From assembly GCA_033961575.1 (NCBI GenBank), contig CM066727.1:119958434-120022433 (forward strand): a stretch of 64,000 nt of DNA. Reading direction: 5' to 3'. Below, in pieces: positions 11,096-22,506 of this stretch. The translations under genes and the position numbers were made by a program. This stretch comes from Aselliscus stoliczkanus (taxonomy: Eukaryota > Chordata > Mammalia > Chiroptera > Hipposideridae). Every line of letters begins with the position of its first letter. Position 1 is the stretch's first letter. Under the pieces are notes generated by a model. It was not told the origin of the DNA. It saw nothing but the letters and a program-made list of their open reading frames with translations, and made no database searches.

Positions 11096-12473
11096 GAAAG
11101 GAGATTGTACATTTACAGCTTAATTTTTTTTTAAAACAGCCTGTTCAGTTTTAATACAACAACAAACACATATGATTGCTTGTCACTAAGCGACAGCAAC
11201 TGGCTGGTTGCATATTTTCACCTTTTCAATGCATTGTAAATGCAGCCCCTATTTAAGGGGCCTTTAAGCAGGTGGTAGAGAGCAGCTCCTGAACCATTAA
11301 GTTTGCTGCTTTGCAGGAATACTATTAGGATGCGGGCAGCAACAAGTCTCGCCTTGTTTCCCAAGTGGGAAAAGAAGAAAGTCATTGTTCCCAAGCAAAT
11401 GAAAATACAAATCACAAGACTGAAATTATGAATGCAAAACAATATATTAAAATGTGGCTTGTGTGTAGTAGTATTTGCATGCATTTTAATATGCATCTGT
11501 CATTCCCTTTGCGAAATGCAGTAGGCTTTGAAAATATTAAACAACTGAGTACAGTTAATAATGAGAGGAATTGTTCTGAAATATATTTTAACCCAGTTAT
11601 GTTTCTATTGCCAAACCTCTTGGTCTTTCAGGGCTTTGAGATGCCAAATCAGATCGTTCTATTGGTCAGATCTCAGATCTCTGTGACCTAAGGACAATTC
11701 ACAAAATATTTTTCATAAACTGACATGATAATGCTCAAATAATTGGAACATGACTAAAATCATTCATGGGATAGAAAAATCAAATTCATATTTGAAAACT
11801 GGGAAACACTTGAGCAACCGTTTGGATTACAGATTCCCATCTCTCCTCCTCATTCTGAAGTCTGGCCACATTTATAGCAAAAGAATCCATGAGAACTTTG
11901 AGACCACATTTTCCAAAACCCAAATTTTCTGAGCCTTCTGCTCTAGCTCTCTTTGCCGCTGAAGTTTTCAAAACTGGTTTTGCCCATTTCTGAGGTTGGT
12001 TTGTCTGGTTTTCAATTTGAGCAAACCCCCAAAAAGAAAAATCCCTTTTTGGGGTAGTAACAAAGATGAACCGAATTTCAACCCTGCTTAGAATCCTTGC
12101 TCTCTGTACATGGAGAAGAAGAATATATTTCATGAGAACCCAGCTCTAAGTCATAAACTTGAAATACATCAAGCTCTTTGTTGTTAATTGGCGCTTACCT
12201 CACCTGAAGGCTTTTGCCAAGAAGAGCAGAGGGGTTTAATGGGCAAGGAAGAAAGGAAGGAGCCTGGAGCCCTGGAAAACAGTCCCAGCCACATGTGAAT
12301 TTTAGCTGCTGGGGCTTCCCACCCCCCAGTATGCTAGAGCAACAAAGTGGCCTATGTGCTTTCTTGAACCTCGGCTGTTTATTTGGGGGGTACGGCTCAG
12401 ACTGGGGCCTGAGTGATAACTGCTTCATGTAATTACGAAGACAGCTTGAAAACTATGCCCTTCTTTGTTTCAG
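11096..12473. other. unique sequence, candidate conserved noncoding DNA
   Basis: No repeat signature was seen over more than 1.3 kb, unlike most of the window. The segment includes GTCACTAAGCGACAGC, TATTTAAGGGGCC and an octamer-like ATTTGCAT near 11474. No coding frame is convincing. Enhancer-like function is only a guess from composition. Confidence 0.35.
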
Positions 12474-12548
12474 CTTCCAGATGACGGCTGTCTAACTGCT
12501 GTTTGTGCCAGTTTTATTTCAAAGCGCTTTTCTTTCCATATTTCAAAG
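12474..12548 (+). other. splice-like flanked 75-bp open segment (weak)
   Basis: A pyrimidine-rich CCCTTCTTTGTTTCAG precedes it and GTCAGTGTG follows. The 75 bp are open in the frame reading LPDDGCLTAVC. Chance splice-like pairs are common in 64 kb, so this is a weak candidate. Confidence 0.12.
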
Positions 12549-13261
12549 GTCAGTGTGTTTACTGGTGGCCAAAAAGAGCCTGTGTGTAAGAGAAAGAAAC
12601 ACATGTGTTTGAGTGGCAGGACTGGATGGGGAGTCAGTAGAACTAGGTTTGAATCCTAGATTGGCTTCTAGATAAGTGAGAGACTTGAAATGTATTTGAC
12701 TTTTCCTCCTTCATTACCATAGAAAAGAGAGGAAGTAAATGGTAACAACAGTCTCTTTTAGGTTAAAAGTATATATTCTAGAAGTCTGGTTCAGGGAGAA
12801 GAAATGTGGTTATTTTCAGTAAAGGAATGTTATCAAAAGTGCAGCCAAGAAAATGTCCACTTCATCTTTCTCATAATGGAAATATTTCCCCCTTCAAAGA
12901 AAGCAGACTGGATAGTCTGGCCATCCTTGGAAATCTTGAAAATGTTTTTGGTCAAGGAATATTAGCACAGGGAAATAAAGCAAACCCCAAACACTTTATC
13001 AGGACTCTTGGTTGGCTTTCTGACATCATTACTTAGACCATCAAGGCTCATCAGACTGAGTTACCTGCCCAGATACAAAAGCATTAGTGTTTCTATTATA
13101 AATATTTGAAAACAGTATCAAATTTCAATTACATAAACTCAATACCTATTTCAAATGTTCTTCATGATTCATTTTCTTCTAATCCGTATTTTCCCATTTA
13201 TCATCCTGCCATTTTCTAGATAGTGAGCTCCTGGAAAAAGGAGATGAATAAGCTGCTGAAG
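12549..13261. other. unassigned sequence
   Basis: No recognisable repeat or gene. Confidence 0.4.
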
Positions 13262-13482
13262 TGGTGGAGAGCATGTAGTATTCTGAAACTGGATTTGCCT
13301 AGGTTTAAATCTTAGTACTGACATGTATTAGCTGTGTGACCTTGCATAATTTACTTAATCTCTTTGTGCCTCAGTTTCCTTGTCTACTAATATAAGTACT
13401 CACTTCATGGTGTTGTAAGGGTGAAATGGATTGACATGTATGAGATATGTAGAATAGTAGTGCCTGGCACTTAGCAAACATA
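13262..13482 (+). mobile_element. MIR SINE, near full length
   Basis: Contains the MIR order GTATTAGCTGTGTGACCTTG, TGTGCCTCAGTTTCCTTGTC and AGTGCCTGGCACTTAGCA. Inactive relic. Confidence 0.88.
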
Positions 13483-13869
13483 GAAATGTAGCTAACCATG
13501 GAAAACACTCTCCGTTTCTGAAATGAATTCTACATTTGGAAAAATCTTCCGTTTTGTACTACCATTTCTCTTCTTGAATCAATGCACATATACCTGTGGA
13601 AATAAAAAAGTAAATTTGAAATGCCAAGGGAACAGTTTCTGTATTATAAATGGCAAGAGAAAGTAAAAGAGAAAAAGTGAATAAATGAAATGTCTAAAAC
13701 TTAATCTTCCAGTTACTGTGGGTGGATTTTCAGCCTCCTATAAGTAAGGTACTCTCTGCCTTGGGTTTGCACAAGACAAACAACATTTTCATTACTTAAC
13801 CAGGAAAAGGCATGGCTATCCTTGGCTGTGACTCAAGAAGGAAAGGAAGGGAGGAGGGGATCACAGGAA
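13483..13869. other. unassigned sequence
   Basis: AT-rich with no recognised element. Confidence 0.4.
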
Positions 13870-14062
13870 AGAGGAACTAAAGTGTATTAAAGACCTTGTC
13901 TCAACCCTGCATCTTCATCGCATTGAATCCATTAGTTGGATATTATTGCCTACATTTTACAATCAAAGAAAACAAGGTTTAGGGAAGTGAAGTGACTTTT
14001 CAGTCTATTCAGCCAGTCGTAGAGTGGCTGGGATTTAAACCCAGGTCCTTTTGACGCCAAGA
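13870..14062 (-). mobile_element. MIR SINE
   Basis: Reverse MIR: CCTACATTTTACAATCAAAG, AGTCGTAGAGTGGCTGGGAT, then TTAAACCCAGGTCC. Confidence 0.78.
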
Positions 14063-14210
14063 CCCTATTTTTGTCCCTTTTCTACATCACCTTCTTAGGT
14101 AGGTTCCAGGTAGGATGGGGTTCTGAGGGGCTACCAGGGGTATGAGTTGAACCTAGACTCCAGATGGTCAACGACTATGTGCCTATTATTAGCAAGAAGC
14201 TCTTTTTACA

Positions 14211-14599
14211 TTTTTTTTTTATTTTTTAAGATTTTATTGGGGCATTGGGGAAGGGAACAGTGTTGGGGAATTGGGGAAGGGGAACATTGTGTTTTTCCAG
14301 GACGCATCAGCTCCAGGTCAAGTTGTTGTCCTTCAGTCTTAGTTGTGGAGGGTGCAAGCTCAGCTCCAAGTCCAGTCACTGCCTTCAATCTAGTTGAGAG
14401 GGGGGCACAGCCCACTATGCCATGTGGGAGTCGAACCGGCAACCTTGTTGTTCAGAGCGCGCACTCTCACTAGCTGAGGCATTCAGCTGCCAGTTCGCAG
14501 CTCAGCGGGCAGCTGGGCGCAGCTCACTGGCCCATGTGGGAATCCAACCGGCAACTCTGTTGCTCAGAGCTCGCGCTCTAACTGCGCCACCAGCCAGAC
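14211..14599 (-). mobile_element. type B SINE
   Basis: T-rich tail, TTTTAAGATTTTATTGGGGC, the GGGGAATTGGGGAAGGGGAA block and CAGTCTTAGTTGTGGAGGG follow. Two reverse tRNA-like heads come next, with GGGAGTCGAACCGGCAACC and GGGAATCCAACCGGCAAC. Flanking CTCTTTTT is a weak target duplication. It abuts the RPSA pseudogene region. Confidence 0.88.
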
Positions 14600-14749
14600 C
14601 TCTTTTTTTTCCTAAGACATTTCTACCCCTGTTCACATACAGTAGACTCATGGGAGGTCTTTGTTGTGAAACTTGCAATTTTAGGCATCAAGGAGAGGGG
14701 GAACTTTCAAAAAGTAATTTTCTTTCACTGCTAAAGTCAGAACTATCTA

Positions 14750-15409
14750 TTTCTCCAGTCACAGCCTTTTCAGCAGCGGGCTGCTCCTCGGCGCATCTCT
14801 TCAGGCTCTCTGTAGAAGTAGAGGTCAGGCGTGCCTCCCGCGGGTGCTCACCAGGAGCCTGTGGGGCCCATGCGCGGAACTTCCCTGCCCTCCTTGGTGG
14901 CATCAGACCCACCGGGTGAGCTCCCTGTTGGTGCACGGCTGGCAGTGTCCACACAGTGCAGAGGGCAGTCCGTTACACAGAGCGGTGGCAGGCCGACTAA
15001 CAGAAGACATCTCTGTGAGAGGCTAGTGCTTAGCCTGGGATCAGTAGCCACTGGAAGTCAAAGTTTTGGAAAGGCTGCCTGGATCTGGTCAGTGAAGGTT
15101 CCAGGAGTGAGGCGGCCAGCAACGGGAGTGGTTCCAGTGGCAGAAGCGAACTTCAGCACAGCTTTCCAGCTGGTTTTCCTGGAGGACATGACACTGACAT
15201 CAGCTGTGTTTTTAATTGTAACAATGGCACGAGCTGCCAGCCAAAGCTTCTCCCAGTTTCTCTTCTCATTTATGATGTAGATACCATCACTTTTCCTATT
15301 GTAGATGTACTTTTCCATTTGGAAGTCAAAGTCGGGGCCATCTAAGTGGGTTCTTCCTGCAAGGAGTTTGAGGACATCCTCCTCCTTCATCTGTAGGACA
15401 TCAAGGGCT
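14750..15409 (-). pseudogene. RPSA: RPSA (40S ribosomal protein SA) processed pseudogene, 3'-truncated
   Basis: The parent encodes the ribosomal protein SA / laminin-receptor polypeptide of about 295 residues. Minus-strand translation from about 15409 gives [18 protein letters not shown], then [52 protein letters not shown] and FTDQIQAAF, all in family order and without introns. After VATDPR a single-base deletion shifts frame; recognisable DNA continues through the segment for NLPTIALCN and on to GAHPVGLM. It ends near the AAEKAVT equivalent (around residue 225). The initiator ATG is missing: the parental ATG-GCC-CTT context reads CACAAAAGCCCTTG here. The last quarter, the 3' UTR and a poly(A) tail are absent, replaced by unrelated DNA before the type B SINE. 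Missing start, frameshift and truncation make it dead. Very sure of the family and sure that it is a retrocopy. Confidence 0.95.
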
Positions 15410-16377
15410 TTTGTGAAATATTGTGAAAGTTTCCCTTTAAATTAGGACAAGAGCCCAGAGCAACGCCGTATGGACCCTTCTTTGGGTGGCTCAGGAAAGC
15501 ACAACACTTCTCCATGGAGATAAAGAGAGCATGGGTACATGAATTTCTTCTTGGTCATGATTTTGACCTCCACCCCTTTCATTGCTTTGGAGCAAGTATA
15601 GGCCATAAGAATCTGGCAAAGACGTACAGGTTATTTTCTTCATACCTAATTACTTCATTGAATTCAACAAGGTGTTTTAAACCTGTTTGTGTGTGTTTAG
15701 ACATGAGTAATTGTGAACATTTACTTAGACGTCTTATCCAAATTCCTTTTAAGAAAGATGTCAGGACCTCATTCTCAATTCTGTTACTAAGCTGTGATTT
15801 TCCCATTTTAGCACTGAGATGCTAAAGCTAAACAGGAATATAGATTTCACTTTCAATAAAATCACTGGCTAGTAAAACCCAAATTAAAACAGAGCATTGA
15901 AAATCAAGCTGCCTTTTTCTATTAGAACTAACAAGAGCTGTTTCATTTTTCAAATCAAACGTTCTAGATACTGAAATCCTATTTGGAGGAAATGCTAGAG
16001 ATTATTAAAAAGCAGATAGTCATCATGAGCTGTTTTTTTGTGTTTCTCAGAATGTTTTAATGACAAAGCTAAGGACAGGTACATATAAACATCAATTTTA
16101 ATTGAAGAATAAAGAACAGAGAGAAGACATGAAATGCTCCAAAGCATTTAGGAAAGACAGTGCTTTCTTTGAAGACTCAGCTGTGACCTCATTGTTAGAA
16201 AAGAGGCAGTCCGTTTAACACATCTCTTTTCTGACTATCCTTCCTGCCCTACTTATATTTCTTTTCTGTCTGTAGTTCTCCATCTTTAAATAAAAACACA
16301 CTAATAGTAATAACAACAGCAACAAAAACTTTGTTTGGCTTGGTGTCACCTTTAATCCCTATCTAAAAGAAGAGATT
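15410..16377. other. unassigned sequence
   Basis: No gene. Short frames near 15514-15825 on both strands are unrecognised and overlap each other, as expected by chance. Confidence 0.4.
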
Positions 16378-16460
16378 CTTAACCTGGGTTCATACAAAAC
16401 TTTATATGTATGTAATGTTTTGGGTTTTTTTCTGGAAATTAGGTCCATAGCCCTCATGAA
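16378..16460. mobile_element. possible hAT end fragment
   Basis: AGATTCTTAACCTGGGTTCA followed by TTAGGTCCATAGCCCTCATG resembles the end of a mammalian hAT element of the kind also seen at 42.4-42.9 kb. Too short for a firm call. Confidence 0.35.
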
Positions 16461-16549
16461 TATGCAAAGAACGTATAACCCTCCAACAGGAGTTAAGCTA
16501 ACAACAAGGAACACTGAAGAAATAGATGGCCCCTTCTTAGTCCATTTTC

Positions 16550-17058
16550 TTTCTTTCTTTCTTTTTTTTTTTTTTAAGATTTTATTGGAGAATTGGGGGA
16601 GGAGAACAGTGTTGGGGAATTGGGAAAGGGGACCGGCCAAGTTGTTGTTCTGCAATCTTCGTTGTGGAGGGTGCCAGTCGCCCTCTGGCTTCCTGTTGGC
16701 AGCTCGTGGCCTCCAAGCCCAAGGTGCTATGTTCAATCTTAGTTGCAGGTGGGCATAGCCACCATTCTATGCGGGAGTCTAACCAGCAGCGCTGGTGTTA
16801 AGAGGACATGCCCTATCCACTAAACCATCCTGGCAGTAGTTCAGCTCAAGGTGCCGAGTTCAGTCTTAGTTGTGGGTGGGAATAGCCCACCATCGAACAG
16901 GCAGGCTTGTTGTTACACCAGCTGAGCCATGCTGCCACCTGTTGGCAGCTCAGCTCAGCTCAGGCACAGCATCACTGGCCCATGTGGGAATCGAACCAGT
17001 GGCCCTGTTGCTCAGAGCTCGCGCTCTAAGCCAACTCTTAACCAACTGAGCCAGCCAA
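16550..17058 (-). mobile_element. type B composite SINE, full-length
   Basis: About 509 bp. The tail TTTTTAAGATTTTATTGG is followed by the GGGG-block, four tRNA-like modules and a head ending AACCAACTGAGCCAGCC. The perfect 14-bp duplication CTTAGTCCATTTTC lies at 16536-16549 and 17059-17072. Same architecture as 4206-4690 in the opposite orientation. Confidence 0.92.
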
Positions 17059-17189
17059 CTTAGTCCATTTTCCTACATTGCCATTTTATTTCAGCTGGGT
17101 TTTTGATAAAAGTGAATGACTAGTCCATTCAAGGCTAAACTTTCTGGTTGGAGTAGATATGGTGCTGCCCATTACTGTGGATATTGTAA

Positions 17190-17432
17190 AGGGATGGAAT
17201 CACTCAGATATCCTGCTATTCAGTTCAAACTCATCTTCCCCACAAAACCATTTCCCTCCCCCCTTGGTGTCATGATCTCCCCATTCTCTTAGCCACATTT
17301 GCTTGAAGTCTAAGTTTTCTTGGAGTCTTTCCTGACCTTTATCTCTCCTGTCTAATCAGTTTCGCAATCCTCTCAGGCATCTACAGAGTCTTAGATACAA
17401 CTCTTCCTTTTCATTGTTAAAAATCAGCGTTG
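17190..17432 (+). mobile_element. probable L2 3' fragment
   Basis: Pyrimidine-rich text such as TTTCCTGACCTTTATCTCTC and CATCTACAGAGTCTTAG has the flavour of the L2 3' region but is too diverged for certainty. Confidence 0.4.
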
Positions 17433-17612
17433 TCCACCACTGGTGGTTTTCACCACTGACTGACTATTAAGATTACACTGGGAGTTTTTAACCTTATACT
17501 GAAGCTTAGACCAAACCTAGAAAGCTGTACCCACCTGTTCTGGGATAGAGCCCGGGCATCTGCATTTTTTATAATCTCCTTAGAGTGCAGCCAGAGCTGA
17601 GAGTCACTTGCC
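17433..17612. mobile_element. hAT-Charlie MITE (MER5-like)
   Basis: GGTGGTTTTCACCACTGACT at one end and GCAGCCAGAGCTGAGAGTCA at the other, with CCCGGGCATCTGCATTTTTT between. This is the layout of the MER5/MER20-like hAT MITEs. Confidence 0.65.
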
Positions 17613-18317
17613 TACCCTATTTTATTGGACTATATTTTTTACTATGAAGGCCTTCTAGCTAGTGATCTTGTATCCAATGTTGCTAGTTCTACCTTATTCC
17701 ATATTACTTTCCTCTCACTCAGATTAATCTCAGCATCTTAATTTCCTCATGACTTTCTTTGATCAGGACACTCCCTTGCCTTCTACTGCCTGTCTTTAGA
17801 GGCACTTCAGTGGCTCTGTGATGCTTTAAGGATTCCCCTGACTGGGGAGGATGGAGGGATAATGCTCTAGAGAGACTCTCCCCTAATTTTTCAGATAGGA
17901 CCCTCCAAGACAAAGCAACTTAACTTGCTTAAAGACATGATCATTTAGTAGCAGAGATGGATCTAGAACTCAAGTCCCCTGACACTGACCCCTTTTTCTA
18001 ATTCAGAAGGCCACCTATGCCAGGGTTATAATAACGGGTGGTGGAAGTCAATGCTGGGCCTCTGACATTTTTCTTTATTTGCTAGACCAGTTCTGCAGCC
18101 TTGGCTTTTTTTCTGGAACATCTTCAGCAGGTGTCTCTATGTCTTCAGGAAAATCAGATGTGACTTAAAGATTTGGCTAGTATAATTTGTCAGGACTTGT
18201 TGACAGCAGCCCTGGGAACTCTAGGACCAGAAACACTGGGGCCTTGATGCCACGCCTGTCAATCTAATAATGGTGTGTTTAAGCACAGCGTGCCCTGTGT
18301 TAGCTTCAAAGTCTATC
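17613..18317. other. unassigned sequence
   Basis: No supported gene or recognised repeat. Confidence 0.4.
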
Positions 18318-18335
18318 TGTGATGCTTTATTTTAA

Positions 18336-18470
18336 TTTTTCTTTCTTTTTTTTCTTTTTCTTTTTTTTTTCTTAAAGAGGGCAGTGTTACTGGCCCTCAT
18401 ATGTGGAATCTGAACCCGGGCTGCTGACATCCCAAGCCAGCTCTTAACCACCGCGCCACTCAGCCAACCC
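18336..18470 (-). mobile_element. type A SINE with 18-bp target duplication
   Basis: C/T-rich tail, GAGGGCAGTGTTACTGGCCC, then the reverse tRNA-like head ending CCACTCAGCCAACCC. The perfect 18-bp duplication TGTGATGCTTTATTTTAA lies at 18318-18335 and 18471-18488, the clearest insertion scar in the window. Confidence 0.95.
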
Positions 18471-18729
18471 TGTGATGCTTTATTTTAAACAGTTAACTTT
18501 AGGACAGACTCCGTGAGCTATCCACATAGCAGCTTCTCTGTGATTCAGGGAAAATCAATGTTCTACCTGCTCCAAAATATCATCATTACCCACCTCTCGC
18601 ATTACCTGAAGTTCTCAGTTTTGGTCACTCCTCCCGGTAATAAGGCAACCTTCATTTTATGAAATGAAAATATGATATCCCAAAAGGATAACATTCACTT
18701 ATTAGTATTCATTAATACTTTAAACTATA

Positions 18730-18772
18730 TTTTATTAATTATTATTTATTATTATTATTATCATCATCATCG
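18730..18772. repeat. (ATT)n/(ATC)n simple repeat
   Basis: TTATTAATTATTATT passes into ATCATCATCATCGTC; an imperfect trinucleotide tract. Confidence 0.85.
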
Positions 18773-19078
18773 TCATCACTACCTGGCTCAGAGCAAAGTC
18801 CTGAAGGAATGGAACTAGTGTGGGTAAAGTCAATTGATGAAAGGTAGTGTGGAGTGGATCAGAGAAAAAAATCTAGAGTTTGGGTGCAATGTTATAGGAG
18901 GAACCTGGACACTAACAGAAAAGAGAAAATGAAAGAGGGTGTCAAAGGGTAAGTTTTGCCTGATTCTCAGTTTGGCTGCATTTATCATTTTCCCCAGAGT
19001 TCTCCTTGGTTAGCTCTATTTCTTTATTGATTTTTGCCTGACATTTGCTGAAAATTTGGAAAGAATAATAGCAATCAC
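18773..19078. other. unassigned sequence
   Basis: Nothing recognised. Confidence 0.4.
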
Positions 19079-19079
19079 T

Positions 19080-19330
19080 CTAGCTAACATTTATTGTGCT
19101 CTTACTGATACTGTTTGAAGCATTCTAGCTGCAACCAACTTGTTTTATCCTCCCTCCAACAATTGAAGATTTGATGCCATTCATATCCCCATTTCACAGA
19201 TGATAAAACTGAAGTCCAGAGGTTTGAAGAACATCCCTAACATCATCTAGCAAGCAAATGGTGGAGTTATGGTTTCAACACAAGTAGTCTGTCTCCAAAG
19301 CCTGTATTGTTAACCTCTGTGATCTACCAT
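19080..19330 (-). mobile_element. MIR SINE, long copy
   Basis: Reverse MIR: AACATTTATTGTGCTCTTAC, CCCCATTTCACAGATGATAA, then CATCTAGCAAGCAAATGGTG. Confidence 0.85.
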
Positions 19331-21238
19331 CTCTCAAAATCACAGAATTTCTAAGCAAATGGTAGGGTTAATCTTCAAACCCAGAGACCCTGATTCCAGA
19401 TCATTCCACTATGATGCCTCCTGGACTGAAATGGGTCTTTCAAGCACATCAGACTTACAGTCACGGAAACTCTAGTGGTCCAGAGCATGTGTCTTGGTTT
19501 AGAATCTTCCTAAAGTTGTAGGAGCCTGATGTCTTAATAACAGTGCTCTATTAATTTGATATAAAATGCCAGTCTGACAAAGTCAGTTGAATATAAACCT
19601 CACAAACTGTTGGGCAAAATCCCTGCCCAGCTGTTATTGTCCCATACTGAAATAGAGAATTCAAACAAAATTGCTTCTTGTCTCTGTATAAAGGTCAGCT
19701 GAAATAAAAATGGTTTAATATTTCTCCTTCCTCTATATAACCAGACACTGCCATTGCCCAGGGAACATCAACAATGAACCTGAAATCTTGGATTTAGGAA
19801 ATTGCTGCACTGCCTTGAGTTGTATTTTGCAAAGCCCTCCGAAGGGCTTTTTGGATATTATTTAATGAATCTTCATAAACATTCAGCCAGGTTTTCACCC
19901 CTTGGAGTGCCACCTTCCTGCTAAGAAGAACTTCTCTAGATATAAAGCAGACAGCAGGTGCTAGATTAACAAAAAAAAAAAAAAAATGTGGGTGTAGTTT
20001 GGAGACAGTCTTACTCAACTCATCTCTTCCCGCCTAAATGATGGAACAAATTCTGGTAAGATGGTCCACTTGAGGGCTGCAGAGAAGAATAAAATGTCTT
20101 TTATGCCAGTGCTACTGAAACTCAGCTTCTTGATGATTCTCTGGAAGCTGAAAAGATCGAAACAGAATTGCTGAAGGAAGGGAGATGGGAAAGGCTTATG
20201 GAAGGAGCAGCAACTTTACACAATATGTAAACTACAGGGACTCCATCTTTGAAACCCTTTCCTTTTTTCTTCTAATAATTAGCTATTTTCATGCCCCAAC
20301 TAAATTATTTCTTCCTACTGTTCAGTAAACAAATGTGAAACAAACAAAATAGAACAAACGAAAGGATACTCTTGTCTTGCCAGAAAAGGTTCTTCTTTAT
20401 TATTCGCTGGTTTTCAGGAGGGAAATGCCTCAGCTGCTCCCTTAATAGATTTGACCTAGCTTTGTTTGCGAATGTCTTTCATTCCATGGAGGCCTTAAAA
20501 AAACAGAAATACACTGCAGCAGGGATTCCCAATCTTTTTGTCAAGAGAAACTGCTTTTCATTTCCCCTGAAGCATTAAGGTCAAGGGGTGGAGGTGGGGA
20601 GTTTCCAGAACATGTTTCATCCCTCCTTGGAGAAGCTGTCAAACCACAGGCCAATGAGTTGTGCACTATCAGATCAGACGGGGCTTCCAGGTCTATCAGC
20701 ACAGGCAACAGGTTGAGAACTCACATACAAGGATTCTTGGTTTGATGAGAAATGGAAAAACTCTTAAGAGAAACAAAAAATCAATTACTTGCTGTTTCAC
20801 TTTCCCATAACATGTTCTGAGCACCAAGCTAAATTCATTTGCCACCAGAGTCGGTCAAAACAGTGAGGCTGACATAGTATAACCTCTGGAATTCTTTTTT
20901 CTTAGCATTACACCATCCTTGTATATATCCCAGACCAAGCTTCATGTAAATGCCTTTGTTGCCCTAGGTGGAGTTTCCAGGATTGCTGTCCTGATTGAAT
21001 GGGACATTCCATCAGGGTTTCACCCTGTGTAGTGCCATCTTTCTACTAAGATAAGAACTTCCCTGTGACTGTAGGTGCTCACAATCCCACTGTTTACTCT
21101 TAACCCACTCATATTTCATGAGTTTTCAAGTACAAACTATACTTCTGCTCTGAATTAGGGGACATGTAACGTGGGGATGGAGAAACTGTTTGAACTCTCC
21201 AGGTAGCTATGCTAGGATGGTTCCCTACAAATGAATTC
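19331..21238. other. unassigned sequence, 1.9 kb
   Basis: No gene or definite repeat was seen. Open frames at 19794-20018 and 20372-20578 are unrecognised. Confidence 0.4.
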
Positions 21239-21239
21239 A

Positions 21240-21430
21240 CAACCCATAGAATTGCAGATTTCTGAGTTAGAAGGAATTTCAGTGGATCATTTAATCAGGT
21301 CCAAATAGCTTGGGTAAAATGGTCCCATTTTATAGATGACACAATGGAAGCCCAGAGACAGTAGTGGCTTTATCTAAGGTTATCTGGTCACTTTCTAAGG
21401 CTAGGAGATAGGGAGACCATGGAACTTTAT
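21240..21430 (-). mobile_element. ancient SINE/LINE fragment with MIR-like core
   Basis: TTAGAAGGAATTTCAGTGGA, ATTTTATAGATGACACAATG and AGCCCAGAGACAGTAGTGGC resemble a MIR-type or CR1-type relic. The exact family is uncertain. Confidence 0.5.
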
Positions 21431-22505
21431 CTGCTTAATGCTGCTTTACAAATATTCAAAGGAATGTAATATGATGCCAACACATGATGACTTATGTACA
21501 CATGGTATTTGCAAGGTAGAGAAAAAGAATGGAATACTTAATAATGCAACATAGGAAGTCCTGCAATATCAGTCCCTTCTGATTTCTAGCTTAATTTGGC
21601 TCATTTAAGAATCTGACCCAAACTCAAGCTAAGTAATACCCTGCCACATAATCAGTATTTATGGATTAATGGTTTTGGTTCCTGACTTCTTAGAACAGCA
21701 TGGTATTTCTTACTCCAGTTTTGTATCTTTATTCAATAATGGTCTTCTGTTAAAGTCTCCTCCGATTCTCTTCCCATTTGCCTCATGACTTCCCACCTGA
21801 ACTTGGCTTTTTGCTATTGCTTGGGTCCTTCCTCAATAGATGAGATCATATAGGTAACACTATTCCTGGGTCAGCCAGGTCCTGGGCCTCATCTTCAATA
21901 TGCTGCTTGTAGATGGCCCCTACCCAGTCTATACCAGACATTGGTGAGTGGTGAAGAATATTTTTCTGGTGATAGTTATTATAAACTTCAGAGCTATATA
22001 CAAATTGCTTTTGTCATCACTGTAATAAAGATAGGGTTTAGAAAGAGTGAGAGAGAGAAGAAAAAAAAAACCCAGATGGTGGGGTTAGTTTGTGGAGTTC
22101 CCATTTAGTGTCTGTCTTTGCATTAGCCAAGTACTATATGGAGTTCTAGACATAAAGTTGAAATACAGATTGTGCATTTGAACTATGAATTTTGAATTAC
22201 TGCAGACAGAAACTAAGAATGTTCTTCAGTTGATATAAAAATACCCATTCCCACACAGACAAATATGGGAAAGGAAGCCATATGGAACCTGAGAGGAGAT
22301 GGTTGTATTTTAAGGAGCCAAATAAATGTGAGGAAAGGATACAAATAGGATCAGGATAGATATTTTCCTTAACCTCAAGTAGCTAGCATTCCTTAATTGC
22401 TTTGTAGAACGAAGTTTGTTTTAGATGAACATAATCATCTAATAATATTGTGAATTCATATCATTTAATATTATTGTGAATTCATGTTTTTATAGTTAGT
22501 TATAC
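21431..22505. other. unassigned AT-rich sequence
   Basis: No gene. A short imperfect duplication with 26-bp period is visible at 22447-22485 (ATTGTGAATTCAT twice). Confidence 0.45.
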
Positions 22506-22506
22506 T

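Noticed and set aside
14422..14919. 165-codon plus-strand frame
   Set aside because: It runs through the type B SINE and then antisense across the RPSA pseudogene, so it has no independent support.
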